A stretch of 64,000 nucleotides of DNA from Olsenella massiliensis (GCF_001457795.1 NZ_LN898211.1:186001-250000), one strand, 5' to 3'; positions 8,391 through 17,690 are shown, counted from the first letter of the stretch. Numbers and translations are program-made. Notes: generated by a model not told the origin, from the letters alone.

Positions 8391-10883
8391 ATGGCCTCCG
8401 TATCCCCTCTCGCCAAGCGCCTGCCCCGCGAGCTCGCGCACAACCCCGGCAAGTATGCGGCGCTCTTTTTGCTCATCTCGCTCACCATTGCCGTCATCTC
8501 GGGGTATCTGGTGGCGTCCCGCTCCATCGAGCGCGTCCTCGCCAACGACAAGGCGAGCTGCCGGCTCGAGGACTACTCCCTTTGCACGCAGTTCGAGGCG
8601 TCTGACGAGGCCCTGGCCGCCGCCGAGGACGTGGGCCCAGGCAGCCGGATCTACCGGAGCTTCTATTCGGACGTCGCGCTGAGCGCCACCGGAAGGGACG
8701 CCGCCGCGCGCCAGGAGGGCGCCACGAAGGACGTCTCGGCCACCGTGCGCCTGTTCAAGAATCGCGACGAGGTTGACACGGCCAGCTACGTCGATGGCTC
8801 GGCGCCCGTCGCGGACGACCAGATAGCCCTCTCGCGCACCTTCTGCGACAACAACGGCTTGCGCGTGGGCGACACGGTCCGCGTCTCCGGCCGCGAGCTC
8901 ACCATCTGCGGCCTCGTCGCGCTCCCTGACTACCAGGCGCTCATGGTCAAGAACACCGACCTGATCTTTGACGGCCTGACCTTCACGGTCGCGCAGGTGA
9001 CGCCTCAGGCGTTCGATCGGCTCAAGGGGTCGATCACCTATCACTACGCCGGCATCTTCGACGAGCGGGACCTCTCGCTCAAGGAGCGTGACGACCATGA
9101 GCGGGACGTGGTCAAGGCCCTGTCCGACCACGGCGCGCGCGTGACGGAACTTCATGACCGCACGGACAACGCCGGGCTCACCTATGCCGACGACGACCTC
9201 GTGGGCGACCAGACCATGTACGCGACGGCGGGCGTCATCCTGCTGGTGGTGGCGAGCTTTGCCTTCGCGGTGCTCACCGACGCCACCATCGAGGGGGAGG
9301 CGCCCGTCATCGGGACGCTTCTGGCCTCGGGCTATCGCAAGGGCGAGCTCGTTCGCCACTATCTTGCGCTGCCGATGGCCGTGGGCGTCATGGCCGCCGC
9401 GGCCGGCAACCTGTTGGGCTATGTCGTTCTGACGAGGCCGTATGCCACGCTGTACTATACCTCGTACGATCTTCCGCCGTATCAGACGTTCTTCTTTCCC
9501 GAGCTGCTTGCGACGACGACGGTCTTGCCGCTGGCGATTCTCCTCGTCATCACGTTCGCGGGGGTCATGCGCAAGCTTGGCGCCACGCCTCTGGCCTTTC
9601 TGCGCGGCGAGGTGGGTCACAACTCGCGTCGCGGCGGCCTGCCGCTGCCCAGGGCCTGGGGCTTTGTCAGCCGTTTTCGCGCCCGCGTCCTTCTGCGCAA
9701 CCTCTCTCACTTTGTGGTGCTCTTTGGGGGCATCCTGTTCTCGAGCTTCGTGCTCGTCTTTGGGAACATGATGCTTCCCACGATCAGGCACTCGGGCGAG
9801 CAGGCGGCCAGGACGATTCCCGCAGGCCACCTCTACCTGCTCAAGGCGCCGCTCGAGATAGACGTGAGCCAGGAGCAGCAGGACGGCGCCGCGGCGCTCA
9901 AAGAGCTGCAGGACCTTCAAGACCCGGCCCGCGAGCTGTCCCGCGAGCGCTACCTTGACCTCATGCGCCGCTCCTCCCTCACCGCAGACGACCCGCGCGT
10001 GCGGGCGGGCCATCCCCTCAACAGCAGGCATAACGCGCCAAAGGACGTCAGCGAGGCCGAGAAGTTCTCGGTGATGACGCTGCGCGTCCCGCGCGCGGGG
10101 TCATCTGGCGAGGAGGAGGTGAGCGTCTACGGCATTCGCGTCAACTCCTCCTACTGGAGGTTTGACGTGTCCGGCGGAAAGATCGTCATGGGGCGGGGCC
10201 TGGCGTCCAAGTGCGACGTACGACCTGGCTCGCAGTACACCTTCAGGGACCCCTACGCCGACAGGACCTATACGCTCGCGCCCGACGTGATCGCGGGAAG
10301 CGACACGGACATGAACGTGTACATGAGCCAGTCAACCTGGGCGGAGGCGTTTGAGCGGGACAGGGACGAGTTCAACGGCTACGCCTCCGACAAGAGCCTG
10401 TCGCTTGACGAGCGCTATGTGGCGGGCGAGCTGACGCCCGCGCAGGCGCGCAAGGCGGGCGATCAGATCGTCACCTCGATGGGAAACATCGGGCGCATGC
10501 TCACCGGTCTGGCCGCCGTCGTGTCCCTGCTGCTCATCTATCTGCTCACCAAGACGGTCATCGACCGCTCCGCCCGCTACATCAGCTACATGAAGGTCTT
10601 TGGCTATCACGAGTCCGAGATTCGCAGGCTCTACCTGCGTTCCATCACGATCGCGGTCGTGACGTCCCTCGTCCTGACGATGCCCCTCGCGCTCTGGCTG
10701 GCCGAGCGTCTCATGCGCCGCGCCTTGGCGGACTATCCCGGGTACCTGCCCTTTGTGGTGCCGCCGCCCGTCCTCGCCCTCACGCTGGGGATGGAGCTCG
10801 TCGCGTACGCATTGGTGGTGCTCCTGCATATGCTGCACATACGAAGGGTCCCTCTCTCGGAGGCGCTCAAGGTGCAGGAGTGA
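8391..10883 (+). CDS. FtsX-like ABC transporter permease
   Basis: This 830-residue membrane protein is the partner of the preceding ATPase. Architecture: one N-terminal membrane helix (ALFLLISLTIAVISGYLV, about residues 24-41), a large extracellular domain to about residue 275, a block of three helices (about 280-400), a further helix near 445, a second extracellular domain of about 230 residues, and three C-terminal helices from about 700 to 815. This duplicated FtsX/MacB-PCD arrangement is typical of Gram-positive export or mechanotransmission permeases. ATG 8391 lies 7 bp after the ATPase stop, so the genes are translationally linked. The extracellular domains carry no obvious enzyme motif. 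Confidence 0.92.
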   Translation: MASVSPLAKRLPRELAHNPGKYAALFLLISLTIAVISGYLVASRSIERVLANDKASCRLEDYSLCTQFEASDEALAAAEDVGPGSRIYRSFYSDVALSATGRDAAARQEGATKDVSATVRLFKNRDEVDTASYVDGSAPVADDQIALSRTFCDNNGLRVGDTVRVSGRELTICGLVALPDYQALMVKNTDLIFDGLTFTVAQVTPQAFDRLKGSITYHYAGIFDERDLSLKERDDHERDVVKALSDHGARVTELHDRTDNAGLTYADDDLVGDQTMYATAGVILLVVASFAFAVLTDATIEGEAPVIGTLLASGYRKGELVRHYLALPMAVGVMAAAAGNLLGYVVLTRPYATLYYTSYDLPPYQTFFFPELLATTTVLPLAILLVITFAGVMRKLGATPLAFLRGEVGHNSRRGGLPLPRAWGFVSRFRARVLLRNLSHFVVLFGGILFSSFVLVFGNMMLPTIRHSGEQAARTIPAGHLYLLKAPLEIDVSQEQQDGAAALKELQDLQDPARELSRERYLDLMRRSSLTADDPRVRAGHPLNSRHNAPKDVSEAEKFSVMTLRVPRAGSSGEEEVSVYGIRVNSSYWRFDVSGGKIVMGRGLASKCDVRPGSQYTFRDPYADRTYTLAPDVIAGSDTDMNVYMSQSTWAEAFERDRDEFNGYASDKSLSLDERYVAGELTPAQARKAGDQIVTSMGNIGRMLTGLAAVVSLLLIYLLTKTVIDRSARYISYMKVFGYHESEIRRLYLRSITIAVVTSLVLTMPLALWLAERLMRRALADYPGYLPFVVPPPVLALTLGMELVAYALVVLLHMLHIRRVPLSEALKVQE

Positions 10884-10885
10884 GA

Positions 10886-10915
10886 CGGCCATCCGCGCGG
10901 CGGCCATCCGCGCGG
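10886..10915. repeat. 15-bp perfect tandem repeat upstream of the TerB operon
   Basis: CGGCCATCCGCGCGG occurs twice head-to-tail at 10886-10900 and 10901-10915, directly after the permease stop and about 75 bp before the TerB gene. A TATACT box lies just after it at 10943-10948. A role in transcription is possible but not shown. Confidence 0.7.
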
Positions 10916-10942
10916 CGGCTCGCCCCCTGGCGCGGCATGCTC

Positions 10943-10948
10943 TATACT
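10943..10948 (+). promoter_or_regulatory. -10-like TATACT upstream of TerB-BrxD-helicase operon
   Basis: TATACT lies 46 bp before the GTG start at 10989, with AGGGAGAGG at 10972-10980 as ribosome-binding site. No clear -35 is present 17 bp upstream. It is the only promoter-like sequence in the 105-bp gap, supporting independent transcription of the three-gene module. Confidence 0.4.
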
Positions 10949-10988
10949 TTGACCAGAACATGCGTACGTATAGGGAGAGGACTCTCTC

Positions 10989-12884
10989 GTGCCACGGGCC
11001 GACGAGTTGATCCAACAGCTTATGGCCAACCTCAGGCCGGCGCAGGCGGAGGTGCTCAGGGGCCCGACCTATCAGGACGAGCCCATCCTGCGTACCGGCA
11101 GGCAGTTGCTGAAGGCCTCCCGCGAGCGGGCGTCTTGGGACGCGGCCCGGGGTGCGGGAGGGGCGCCCGTGCCCCGGGCGCGCGGAGGGGGCGTCGCTAA
11201 CGCCTGCGCCGCCGCGCCGTTTGGCCAAAGGCCTCGTCCGTCGTGGCTGGCGCCTTCGCTTGCGCAGGCGTCCCCATCCCCGTCGGTCGATCTGCCTGAC
11301 GACCTGCGCAGGATGCGCGCGCTCGCCCGCGGGCGGGGGCAGGACGGGCGCTGCCACGGGGGCGCCGCGCTCTTCTACCGACAGGCCGCCCTCATGGCGG
11401 CCTATGAGGACGACCTGCCCTTTCATGGCAGCTTCGTGAGCTACTATCCCACGTACGAGGACCTGCCGGACGCGGTGCTGCGCGGCTACTTCACCTGGAG
11501 GGCGCTCTTTCGCACAGGCGAGCTTCCCCGGGCGCCCCTCACCTTCGTGTTCATCCATGCCTACGAGCTCATCTGTGGCGTGGGGGCGGCTCCGGGCGCA
11601 GCGACGCTGCACGAGCTCGGACGGCTGTTCGAAGGCTATGGCCAGGCGGCGGAGGGCGCGGCGCTCGGGCGGTATCTGCCGCGTTGGATGCGAGACTATG
11701 CGGTCTATCACGAGCTGTCCGCCGCGGACGTGCGCGCCGCCCTGACCCCGGAGGCGTCGGGAAGCGTGACGGGAGAGGGGCGAGGCCTTCTTTCGTCCGT
11801 GAGCGTCCTGGCGCGCGCCCAGTCGGCGCTGCTCGCGCAGGAGCGCGGCGGGCGACCCGTGGGCTGGGACGACGTCGCGCGTGCCCAGGACGCCGTCGCG
11901 CCCGACCGGGCGCTGCCCTCGCGGAATGACCTGGTACGGGCGCTGGACGCCGCGTCCACCTACCACATCCTCAGGTCCAGGGCCATGCGGCTCCATGGCG
12001 ACGTCCTGGCGGACGTCCTGCCCGCCGTGTTCGCCCGCCTGGTGGACCACTGTCGCGTGAGGCGCAGGACCAACCTCGTCGAGGGGCTGTTCGGCGCGCC
12101 CGTCACGCATCCGTACCTCATGTTCTCAGCAGCCGTGTTCTGGGAGGCCGCGCGTCATCCCGACGCGCGCGTGAGCCTGCCGTCGGGGGAGGTCTTCGCG
12201 TGCCAAGACGGGCGCTGGACGCTGCGACGGCCCTGCGAGGCGCACGCCCCCAGTCGCAAGCTGGGGGCGGTCCTGCATGCCGTCGACGTGGCCCTGCGCG
12301 AGAGGACGGGCGACCTTCCCGCCCTGAAGCCCAGGGCGACGCCCAAGTTCGTGCAGAGGATCATCGAGGACGAGATGGACGCCTGCCTCTCCCGTCGCAC
12401 CGCCGCCCGTGCGGCTTGGGTGACGATCGACCGCGGGGCGCTCGGTCGGATTCGCGCCTCGGCGGGGCGGACGAGGGAGGCGCTGCTGACCGACGAGGAG
12501 CGGGAGGAAGGCCCCTCACGGCCGGTCGTCGCGACCGCTTTCGCCCCGTCCGCTCTCGGCAACGAGCCGAGCCCGGCCGTCGCCAGCGAGGCCGCCTTTG
12601 GCCCGGCTGCCCTCGGTACCACGTCGAGGCCGGCCGCCCCCGAAGGCGGCGCCGTGGCCCTCTCGCCCACGCAGCGCCGGATCGTGGGCGCGCTGCTTCG
12701 GCAGCCGCCCGACGATGACGCCCTTTGCGAGCTGGCGCGGGAGGGCGTCGTGATGTCGCTCGAACTTGATACGATAAACGAGGCGTTTCTGGACGTCGTG
12801 GGCGACACCGTCGTCGCCTTTGACGACGACGCGCCCAGGCTCGTGGAAGACTACGTCGATGAGGTGAGGGAGCTGCTGTCATGA
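10989..12884 (+). CDS. TerB N-terminal/C-terminal domain protein (tellurite-resistance-like), first gene of putative defence module
   Basis: This 631-residue protein resembles the TerB-N plus TerB-C architecture. Recognisable TerB-N segments are HGSFVSYYPTYEDLPDAVLR, GYFTWRALFRTGELPRAPLT and FIHAYELICGVG (about residues 145-205). A TerB-C-like stretch follows near residues 440-500 (FVQRIIEDEMDACLS ... ALGRIRASAGRTREALLTDE) and runs to the acidic C-terminus. Residues about 45-100 and 505-555 are Ala/Pro-rich linkers. GTG 10989 follows a good AGGGAGAGG site. The stop overlaps the next start (ATGA), so it is co-translated with a BrxD-like ATPase. TerB-N/C proteins are known as stress or phage-defence associated; the biochemical role is unknown. 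Confidence 0.78.
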   Translation: MPRADELIQQLMANLRPAQAEVLRGPTYQDEPILRTGRQLLKASRERASWDAARGAGGAPVPRARGGGVANACAAAPFGQRPRPSWLAPSLAQASPSPSVDLPDDLRRMRALARGRGQDGRCHGGAALFYRQAALMAAYEDDLPFHGSFVSYYPTYEDLPDAVLRGYFTWRALFRTGELPRAPLTFVFIHAYELICGVGAAPGAATLHELGRLFEGYGQAAEGAALGRYLPRWMRDYAVYHELSAADVRAALTPEASGSVTGEGRGLLSSVSVLARAQSALLAQERGGRPVGWDDVARAQDAVAPDRALPSRNDLVRALDAASTYHILRSRAMRLHGDVLADVLPAVFARLVDHCRVRRRTNLVEGLFGAPVTHPYLMFSAAVFWEAARHPDARVSLPSGEVFACQDGRWTLRRPCEAHAPSRKLGAVLHAVDVALRERTGDLPALKPRATPKFVQRIIEDEMDACLSRRTAARAAWVTIDRGALGRIRASAGRTREALLTDEEREEGPSRPVVATAFAPSALGNEPSPAVASEAAFGPAALGTTSRPAAPEGGAVALSPTQRRIVGALLRQPPDDDALCELAREGVVMSLELDTINEAFLDVVGDTVVAFDDDAPRLVEDYVDEVRELLS

Positions 12885-14302
12885 GGGGTGACAAGGATGT
12901 CACGCTCGGCGCCGGGGGCGCGACGACCAGGGGCGCGGGGCCAGGGGCGACGTGCGCGGCGCCGGGAGCCGCGCACCCCCGCGTTCCTCGCCGCATAGCC
13001 ACGGTGATCGTCAACTCCCTCAAGGGGGGCGTCGTGCCGCGCATCGGCCTGCCCTACATCACCGTGGGGCGGGAGCCCGAGATCAACGCCCTGCTCAGGG
13101 ACCTTGCCATCGTGGCGGATGGCGGGGCCTCGTTTCGCTTCGTGGTGGGGCGCTACGGCAGCGGCAAGAGCTTCTTGCTCCAGACCATTCGCAACCATGC
13201 CATGGGCAAGAACTTCGTCGTGGCAGACGCGGACCTCTCGCCCGAGCGCCGCCTTCAGGGTGGCAGAGGTCAGGGGCTGGCCACCTACCGCGAGCTCATC
13301 GGCAACCTGTCCACCAGGACGCGGCCCGAGGGCGGCGCGCTGACGCTCATCCTCGACCGCTGGATCTCGGGCGTGCAGTCTGAGGTGGCGGCCGCGGGCA
13401 CGCTGCCCGACGACCCTCGCTTTGCCGACGAGGTGCGCAGGCGCATCTTCGTGGTGGTGGACCGGCTGCACGAGATGGTGCACGGCTTTGACTTCGCGAA
13501 GGTCCTCGCGGCGTACTTTGACGCCCAGCTCGCGGGGGACGACGACACCAAGGCCAACGTGGTCCGCTGGTTTCGCGGCGAGTACCGCACCAAGGCCGAG
13601 GCCCGCGCCGACCTGGGCGTCAGCGTGACCATCGGCGACGACGACTGGTATGACTACATAAAGCTCCTTGCGTGCTTCCTGCGCCAAGCGGGGTACGAGG
13701 GCCTGGTGGTGCTCGTTGACGAGCTGGTCAACCTGTACAAGATTCCCAACGCTATCAGCCGTCAGTACAACTACGAGAAGATCCTGACCATGTACAACGA
13801 CACGCTGCAGGGGCGGGCGTCGCACCTGGGCGTCATCATGAGCGGCACGCCCCAGTGCGTGGAGGACCGCCGGCGCGGCCTCTACTCGTACGAGGCGCTG
13901 CGCAGCCGCCTGACTCAGGGGCGCCTTGGCCGGGAGGGCAGGGTGGACCTCATGGCGCCGGTCATACGGCTGACGCCGCTCGCGCCCGAGGAGCTGCTGG
14001 TGCTGGTGGAGAAGCTCGCGGACATTCATGCGGGGCTCTTTGGCTACGAGCGGCGCCTGGGCGAGGACGACCTGGCTCGGTTCCTCGAGCTGGAGCTCTC
14101 GCGCGTGGGGGCCGAGACGCTCGTGACGCCGCGCGAGGTCATTCGCGACTTCATCGAGATGCTCGACATCATGTGCCAGGATGCCGACGCGACCGTGGAG
14201 GGGCTCCTGGGGTCGGGGGTCCTCAGAACGCTGGCGAGCCCGGACGAGAGGGACGCCGCCGGGCCGGACGCCGCCGCAGGGTACGCCGAGTTCACCATCT
14301 AG
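12881..14302 (+). CDS. BrxD-like P-loop ATPase (DUF2791 family)
   Basis: This 473-residue ATP-binding protein has its Walker A GRYGSGKS at residues 90-97 and a Walker B-like LVVLVDELVNLYK at about 278-290, then a sensor-like stretch VIMSGTPQCVEDRRRGLYSY at about 318-337. This order, and the conserved PRIGLPYITVGREPEI lead-in, match the family that includes BrxD of type 2 BREX phage-defence systems. The ATG overlaps the upstream TGA. The first 35 residues are low-complexity Ala/Gly and may be a spurious or divergent extension. No PglW, PglX, PglY or PglZ gene is nearby, so it is not part of a canonical BREX locus. With the flanking genes it forms a compact TerB-ATPase-helicase unit. Confidence 0.82.
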   Translation: MRGDKDVTLGAGGATTRGAGPGATCAAPGAAHPRVPRRIATVIVNSLKGGVVPRIGLPYITVGREPEINALLRDLAIVADGGASFRFVVGRYGSGKSFLLQTIRNHAMGKNFVVADADLSPERRLQGGRGQGLATYRELIGNLSTRTRPEGGALTLILDRWISGVQSEVAAAGTLPDDPRFADEVRRRIFVVVDRLHEMVHGFDFAKVLAAYFDAQLAGDDDTKANVVRWFRGEYRTKAEARADLGVSVTIGDDDWYDYIKLLACFLRQAGYEGLVVLVDELVNLYKIPNAISRQYNYEKILTMYNDTLQGRASHLGVIMSGTPQCVEDRRRGLYSYEALRSRLTQGRLGREGRVDLMAPVIRLTPLAPEELLVLVEKLADIHAGLFGYERRLGEDDLARFLELELSRVGAETLVTPREVIRDFIEMLDIMCQDADATVEGLLGSGVLRTLASPDERDAAGPDAAAGYAEFTI

Positions 14303-14344
14303 CGGGGACCGTCGCCGCCCATCTTGACCAGAAAGGCCCGTGCC

Positions 14345-16582
14345 ATGCCGGACGTTCGCATCTTTGACCGTCTCGCGCCGTTCGTCCGCGAGTTCGTGTA
14401 CGAGCACGACTGGGAGTCGCTGCGCGCGATTCAGGTGGCCGCCGCCGACGCCATCCTCAACACCGACGCCAACGTGCTGCTCACCTCCGCGACGGCCTCC
14501 GGCAAGACCGAGGCGGCCTTCTTTCCCATCCTGACCCAGCTCTGGGAGAGACCGTCCCCCACGGTGGGCTGCCTGTACGTGGGGCCGCTCAAGGCCCTGA
14601 TAAACGACCAGTTCTATCGTCTTATGGACCTCTGCGAGCAGGGCGGCGTCCCCGTGTGGCACTGGCACGGCGACGTCTCGTCCTCGCACAAGGCCAGGCT
14701 CATGAAGCACCCCTCGGGCATCCTGCAGATCACGCCCGAGTCCCTGGAGGCCCTGCTGCTCCGTCGTCACGCCGCCATCCCCAGCCTCTTTGGCGACCTG
14801 CGCTTTGTGGTGATAGACGAGGTTCACTCCCTGCTGAGGGGCGACCGCGGCGCGCAGACGCTCTGCCTGCTGGAGCGCCTCTCGCGCCTTGCGCGGGTGA
14901 GCCCGCGTCGCGTCGGGCTTTCGGCCACCATCGGCGACGCCGAGGCGACGGCGCGAATCCTGGGGGCGGGCACGGGGCGGCCCACCGTGGTGCCCCAGGT
15001 GCGCGAGGCGGGCCAGACCTGGCGCCTTTCCATGGAGCACTTCTACACCTCGGGCCCGCAGGCCGCCAGTCAGGCGCCCATCTTGCGGGAGCCGGCGCCT
15101 CCTGCGCCCGACGTCGACGGTCCCCCTGCGCCCGCACTGGCGGACCCTGGCCTCGCCTACGTCTTTGAGCACACGCGCGGCAGAAAGTGCCTTGTCTTTG
15201 CCAACTCGCGCGAGGAGTGCGAGGCCGTCACGTCCACCCTGCGCTCATACTGCGAGGCAAACGGCGAGCCCGACCGCTTTCTGATCCATCACGGCAACCT
15301 CTCCTCGAGCCTTCGCCAGTCTGCCGAGGAGCTCATGCGAGCGGATGACCTGAGCCTCACCACCTGCACGACCTCCACGCTCGAGCTGGGCATTGACATC
15401 GGGCGGCTGGAGCGGGCCTTCCAGATGGACGCCCCGTTCACGGTCTCGGCCTTTCTGCAACGCATGGGGCGCACGGGGCGGCGCGGCCAGCCGCCCGAGA
15501 TGTGGTTTGTCATGCGCGAGGACCAAAGCGAGCCGCGCAGCCTCCTGCCCGAGCGCCTGCCATGGAAGCTGCTCCAGGGCATCGCCCTCGTCCAGCTGTA
15601 TCTGGAAGAGCGCTGGGTGGAGCCTCCCCGCGAGCGGCGGCGCTTCTACAGCCTCCTCTATCACCAGACCATGGCGACGCTGGCGGCAGACGGCGAGCAG
15701 ACTCCCGCCAGCCTGGCGGCACGGGTCCTCTCGCTGTCGCCGTTTGCCAAGGTCAGCCTTGACGACTATCGCGTCCTGCTGCGCCATCTCGTCTCCACCG
15801 ACCAGATAGAGCGCACCGAGACCGGCGGGCTCATCGTGGGGCTGGCCGGGGAGCGCGTGGTCAACGACTTTCGCTTCTACGGCGTCTTCGTCGAGAGCGA
15901 GGAGTACGCCGTGCGCTCGGAGTCCCAGGAGCTGGGCACCGTCGTGCAGCCGCCGCCGGCAGGCGAGAAGCTCGCCCTTGCCGGCAGGGTCTGGATCGTG
16001 GAGGAGGTCGACCACAAAAAGCGCCTGGTGTACGTGACGGAGGTCAAGGGTAAGGTCCCCGCCTACTTTGGCGAATGCCCCGGCGACATTCACACGCACG
16101 TCCTCGAGCGCATGAGGGAGGTGCTCAGGGAGCCGCGCGACTATGCCTACCTGCGCGACAACGCGCGCTCACGCCTGGGCGCCGCCCGCCTTGAGGCACG
16201 CGAGGGCGGCGTGGCGGAGCACCCCCTCGTCAACCTGGGCGGTGACACCTGGGCCCTCTTCCCCTGGCTGGGAACCTACGCGTTTCTGGCGCTGGAGCGC
16301 CTGCTCAAGCTCAGGATGCCGGCCAGCCTGGGCATCAAGGGCGTGGACGCCTGCCGTCCCTACTACCTGCAGTTTAGGATGGCCGCAGGAAAGGATGAGC
16401 TCGTGGGGGCCCTGCAGGAGGTCTTCTCGGCCACTATCGACCCTGCGTGTTTGCTCTTTCCCGGCGAGCTTCCCGTCTTTGACAAGTATGACGAGCATCT
16501 TCCCCCAAAGTTGGTGCGCAAGGGGTTTGCCGAGGGCGTCTTGGACGTAAACGGGGCTCGGGAGCGCGTCCTGGGGTGGTAG
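14345..16582 (+). CDS. Lhr/BrxHI-like DEAD/DEAH-box helicase
   Basis: This 745-residue superfamily 2 helicase has motif I SATASGKT at residues 48-55, motif II DEVH at about 157-160, motif III SAT at about 194, motif V-like TSTLELGIDIG at about 349 and motif VI LQRMGRTGRRG at about 371. The long C-terminal region after residue 420 resembles that of Lhr-type and BREX BrxHI helicases. ATG 14345 is preferred over the upstream in-frame TTG because GAAAGG lies at a usable distance. It follows the BrxD-like gene by 42 bp and closes the operon. It probably remodels DNA or RNA at the expense of ATP; the target is unknown. Confidence 0.88.
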   Translation: MPDVRIFDRLAPFVREFVYEHDWESLRAIQVAAADAILNTDANVLLTSATASGKTEAAFFPILTQLWERPSPTVGCLYVGPLKALINDQFYRLMDLCEQGGVPVWHWHGDVSSSHKARLMKHPSGILQITPESLEALLLRRHAAIPSLFGDLRFVVIDEVHSLLRGDRGAQTLCLLERLSRLARVSPRRVGLSATIGDAEATARILGAGTGRPTVVPQVREAGQTWRLSMEHFYTSGPQAASQAPILREPAPPAPDVDGPPAPALADPGLAYVFEHTRGRKCLVFANSREECEAVTSTLRSYCEANGEPDRFLIHHGNLSSSLRQSAEELMRADDLSLTTCTTSTLELGIDIGRLERAFQMDAPFTVSAFLQRMGRTGRRGQPPEMWFVMREDQSEPRSLLPERLPWKLLQGIALVQLYLEERWVEPPRERRRFYSLLYHQTMATLAADGEQTPASLAARVLSLSPFAKVSLDDYRVLLRHLVSTDQIERTETGGLIVGLAGERVVNDFRFYGVFVESEEYAVRSESQELGTVVQPPPAGEKLALAGRVWIVEEVDHKKRLVYVTEVKGKVPAYFGECPGDIHTHVLERMREVLREPRDYAYLRDNARSRLGAARLEAREGGVAEHPLVNLGGDTWALFPWLGTYAFLALERLLKLRMPASLGIKGVDACRPYYLQFRMAAGKDELVGALQEVFSATIDPACLLFPGELPVFDKYDEHLPPKLVRKGFAEGVLDVNGARERVLGW

Positions 16583-16997
16583 CGGGCCCGGACGGACCCG
16601 CGCGGCGGGAGCGCAAGGCAACCAGGCGAAGCTGTACTCGCGGACGTCAAAGAACGTAACGACGAGACGTGCCTGCCCCTGCGCCACCCTGGAGTCGGTC
16701 GGCGCGTGCGTGCCGTCTTGATGGGCGCCCCTTGTTGTGGAGGACTCATGGATAAACGCAGGGGATGGCGCCTGCAGGGCGTTGGGGCTTGCAAAAAGTA
16801 AGTCATGGTTTACATTGGTCTTGTAAGTAAATGCTAGTTAACTTTTACGACCTCGTTTTCCCCTACCTGGTGCGGCGGACCCTCTCCCCGCCGCGCACGG
16901 GTCCCAAAGCGCCGCCAGCATCCCCCTCTCCCGTGCTGGCGGCGCATCTTGTCCCCACGGCTCCCGCCAAACGGGAGCGTCACGTCGAGGAGGTCAC
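16583..16997. other. Intergenic leader upstream of DUF3793-flavodoxin, AT-rich core and hairpin
   Basis: The 415-bp gap is GC-rich except for 16790-16860, which contains TTTACA (16809-16814), a 17-bp spacer and TGCTAG (16832-16837), a weak promoter candidate on the + strand. A strong hairpin (16909-16945) follows within the presumed leader of the next gene. No coding sequence is supported here. Confidence 0.45.
16909..16945. terminator. 12-bp perfect hairpin in the leader of the DUF3793 gene
   Basis: GCGCCGCCAGCA at 16909-16920 pairs perfectly with TGCTGGCGGCGC at 16934-16945 across a 13-nt pyrimidine-rich loop, followed by ATCTTGTCCCC. It lies between the promoter-like AT-rich core and the start at 16998. 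It could therefore be an attenuator, or the end of transcription from upstream. Confidence 0.6.
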
Positions 16998-17681
16998 ATG
17001 AGCGGGCGCGAGGCCATGACCGTGTGCTGCACGCCGATGCCGATCGCCGGGTGCAGCGCCTCTCAGAGCGCACTCTGCCACGCCTTTGCCCGCACCTTCG
17101 TCCGGTCGGCCGCAGGCGTCATAGGCGGGCAGAAGCCTGCGGCGCTGTTCTCCCTGAGAAGCGCGTCGGCGGCCTCGCCCTCCCGCGAGCTCGCCGAGGT
17201 CATCGACGTCTACGCGCGCGAGCTTGCGCGCTACGGGCTGGTCCTCCTTGCGCTGGAGCGAGTTAGGGACCGGGTCATGTTTCTGGCCTACAGCGAGCGT
17301 GCCGTGGCCCAGCTGCTCACGCGGCCCGAGAATCGCAGGCTGCTTGCGGCGTACCGTCACCCCACGCAGAGCCCCGCAGGCCTCATGGGGTCGCTGGCCA
17401 GGCGGCTCGCCGCCTACTACCGGCGCGAGCGCACGGACTTTCCTCATGAGCTGGGCCTGGTCCTGGGCTATCCGCTGGAAGACGTCAAGGGCTATCTGCA
17501 TGGCGGTCAAGAGACCTGCCGCGGCCCCTGGCGCGCCTACGGTGACGAGGCCGCCGCCCGCCGGCTCTTTGAGCGTCTGGAGCGCTGTGAGGCGCAGCTC
17601 AAGCGCCGCTACGCCGCAGGCGCCTCATTGGCAACGCTGCTTGCCTCTCGCAAGCATGCACCTGGTAGCACGTCGTTCTGA
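16998..17681 (+). CDS. DUF3793 family protein
   Basis: This 227-residue soluble protein is of a family without established function. The most recognisable segment is ERTDFPHELGLVLGYPLEDV (about residues 144-163), preceded by a helical region and followed by a C-terminal block with RAYGDEAAARRLFERLERCE. Two cysteines occur near the N-terminus (CC at 10-11). GAGGAGG precedes ATG 16998. It is followed 9 bp later by a short flavodoxin; this pairing is common in Clostridia and Coriobacteriia and suggests a role in electron transfer or iron limitation, but that is inferred only from association. Confidence 0.85.
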   Translation: MSGREAMTVCCTPMPIAGCSASQSALCHAFARTFVRSAAGVIGGQKPAALFSLRSASAASPSRELAEVIDVYARELARYGLVLLALERVRDRVMFLAYSERAVAQLLTRPENRRLLAAYRHPTQSPAGLMGSLARRLAAYYRRERTDFPHELGLVLGYPLEDVKGYLHGGQETCRGPWRAYGDEAAARRLFERLERCEAQLKRRYAAGASLATLLASRKHAPGSTSF

Positions 17682-17690
17682 GGAGGAAGC

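Noticed and set aside
12851-15172. Long antisense open frames such as the 773-codon one opposite the ATPase/helicase genes
   Set aside because: High GC makes long antisense frames common; these are Arg/Gly/His-biased and lie fully opposite genes with clear motifs.
10989-16582. A complete BREX phage-defence locus
   Set aside because: Only BrxD- and BrxHI-like genes are present. No PglX methylase, PglZ phosphatase, PglW kinase or BrxC/PglY gene occurs in the flanks.
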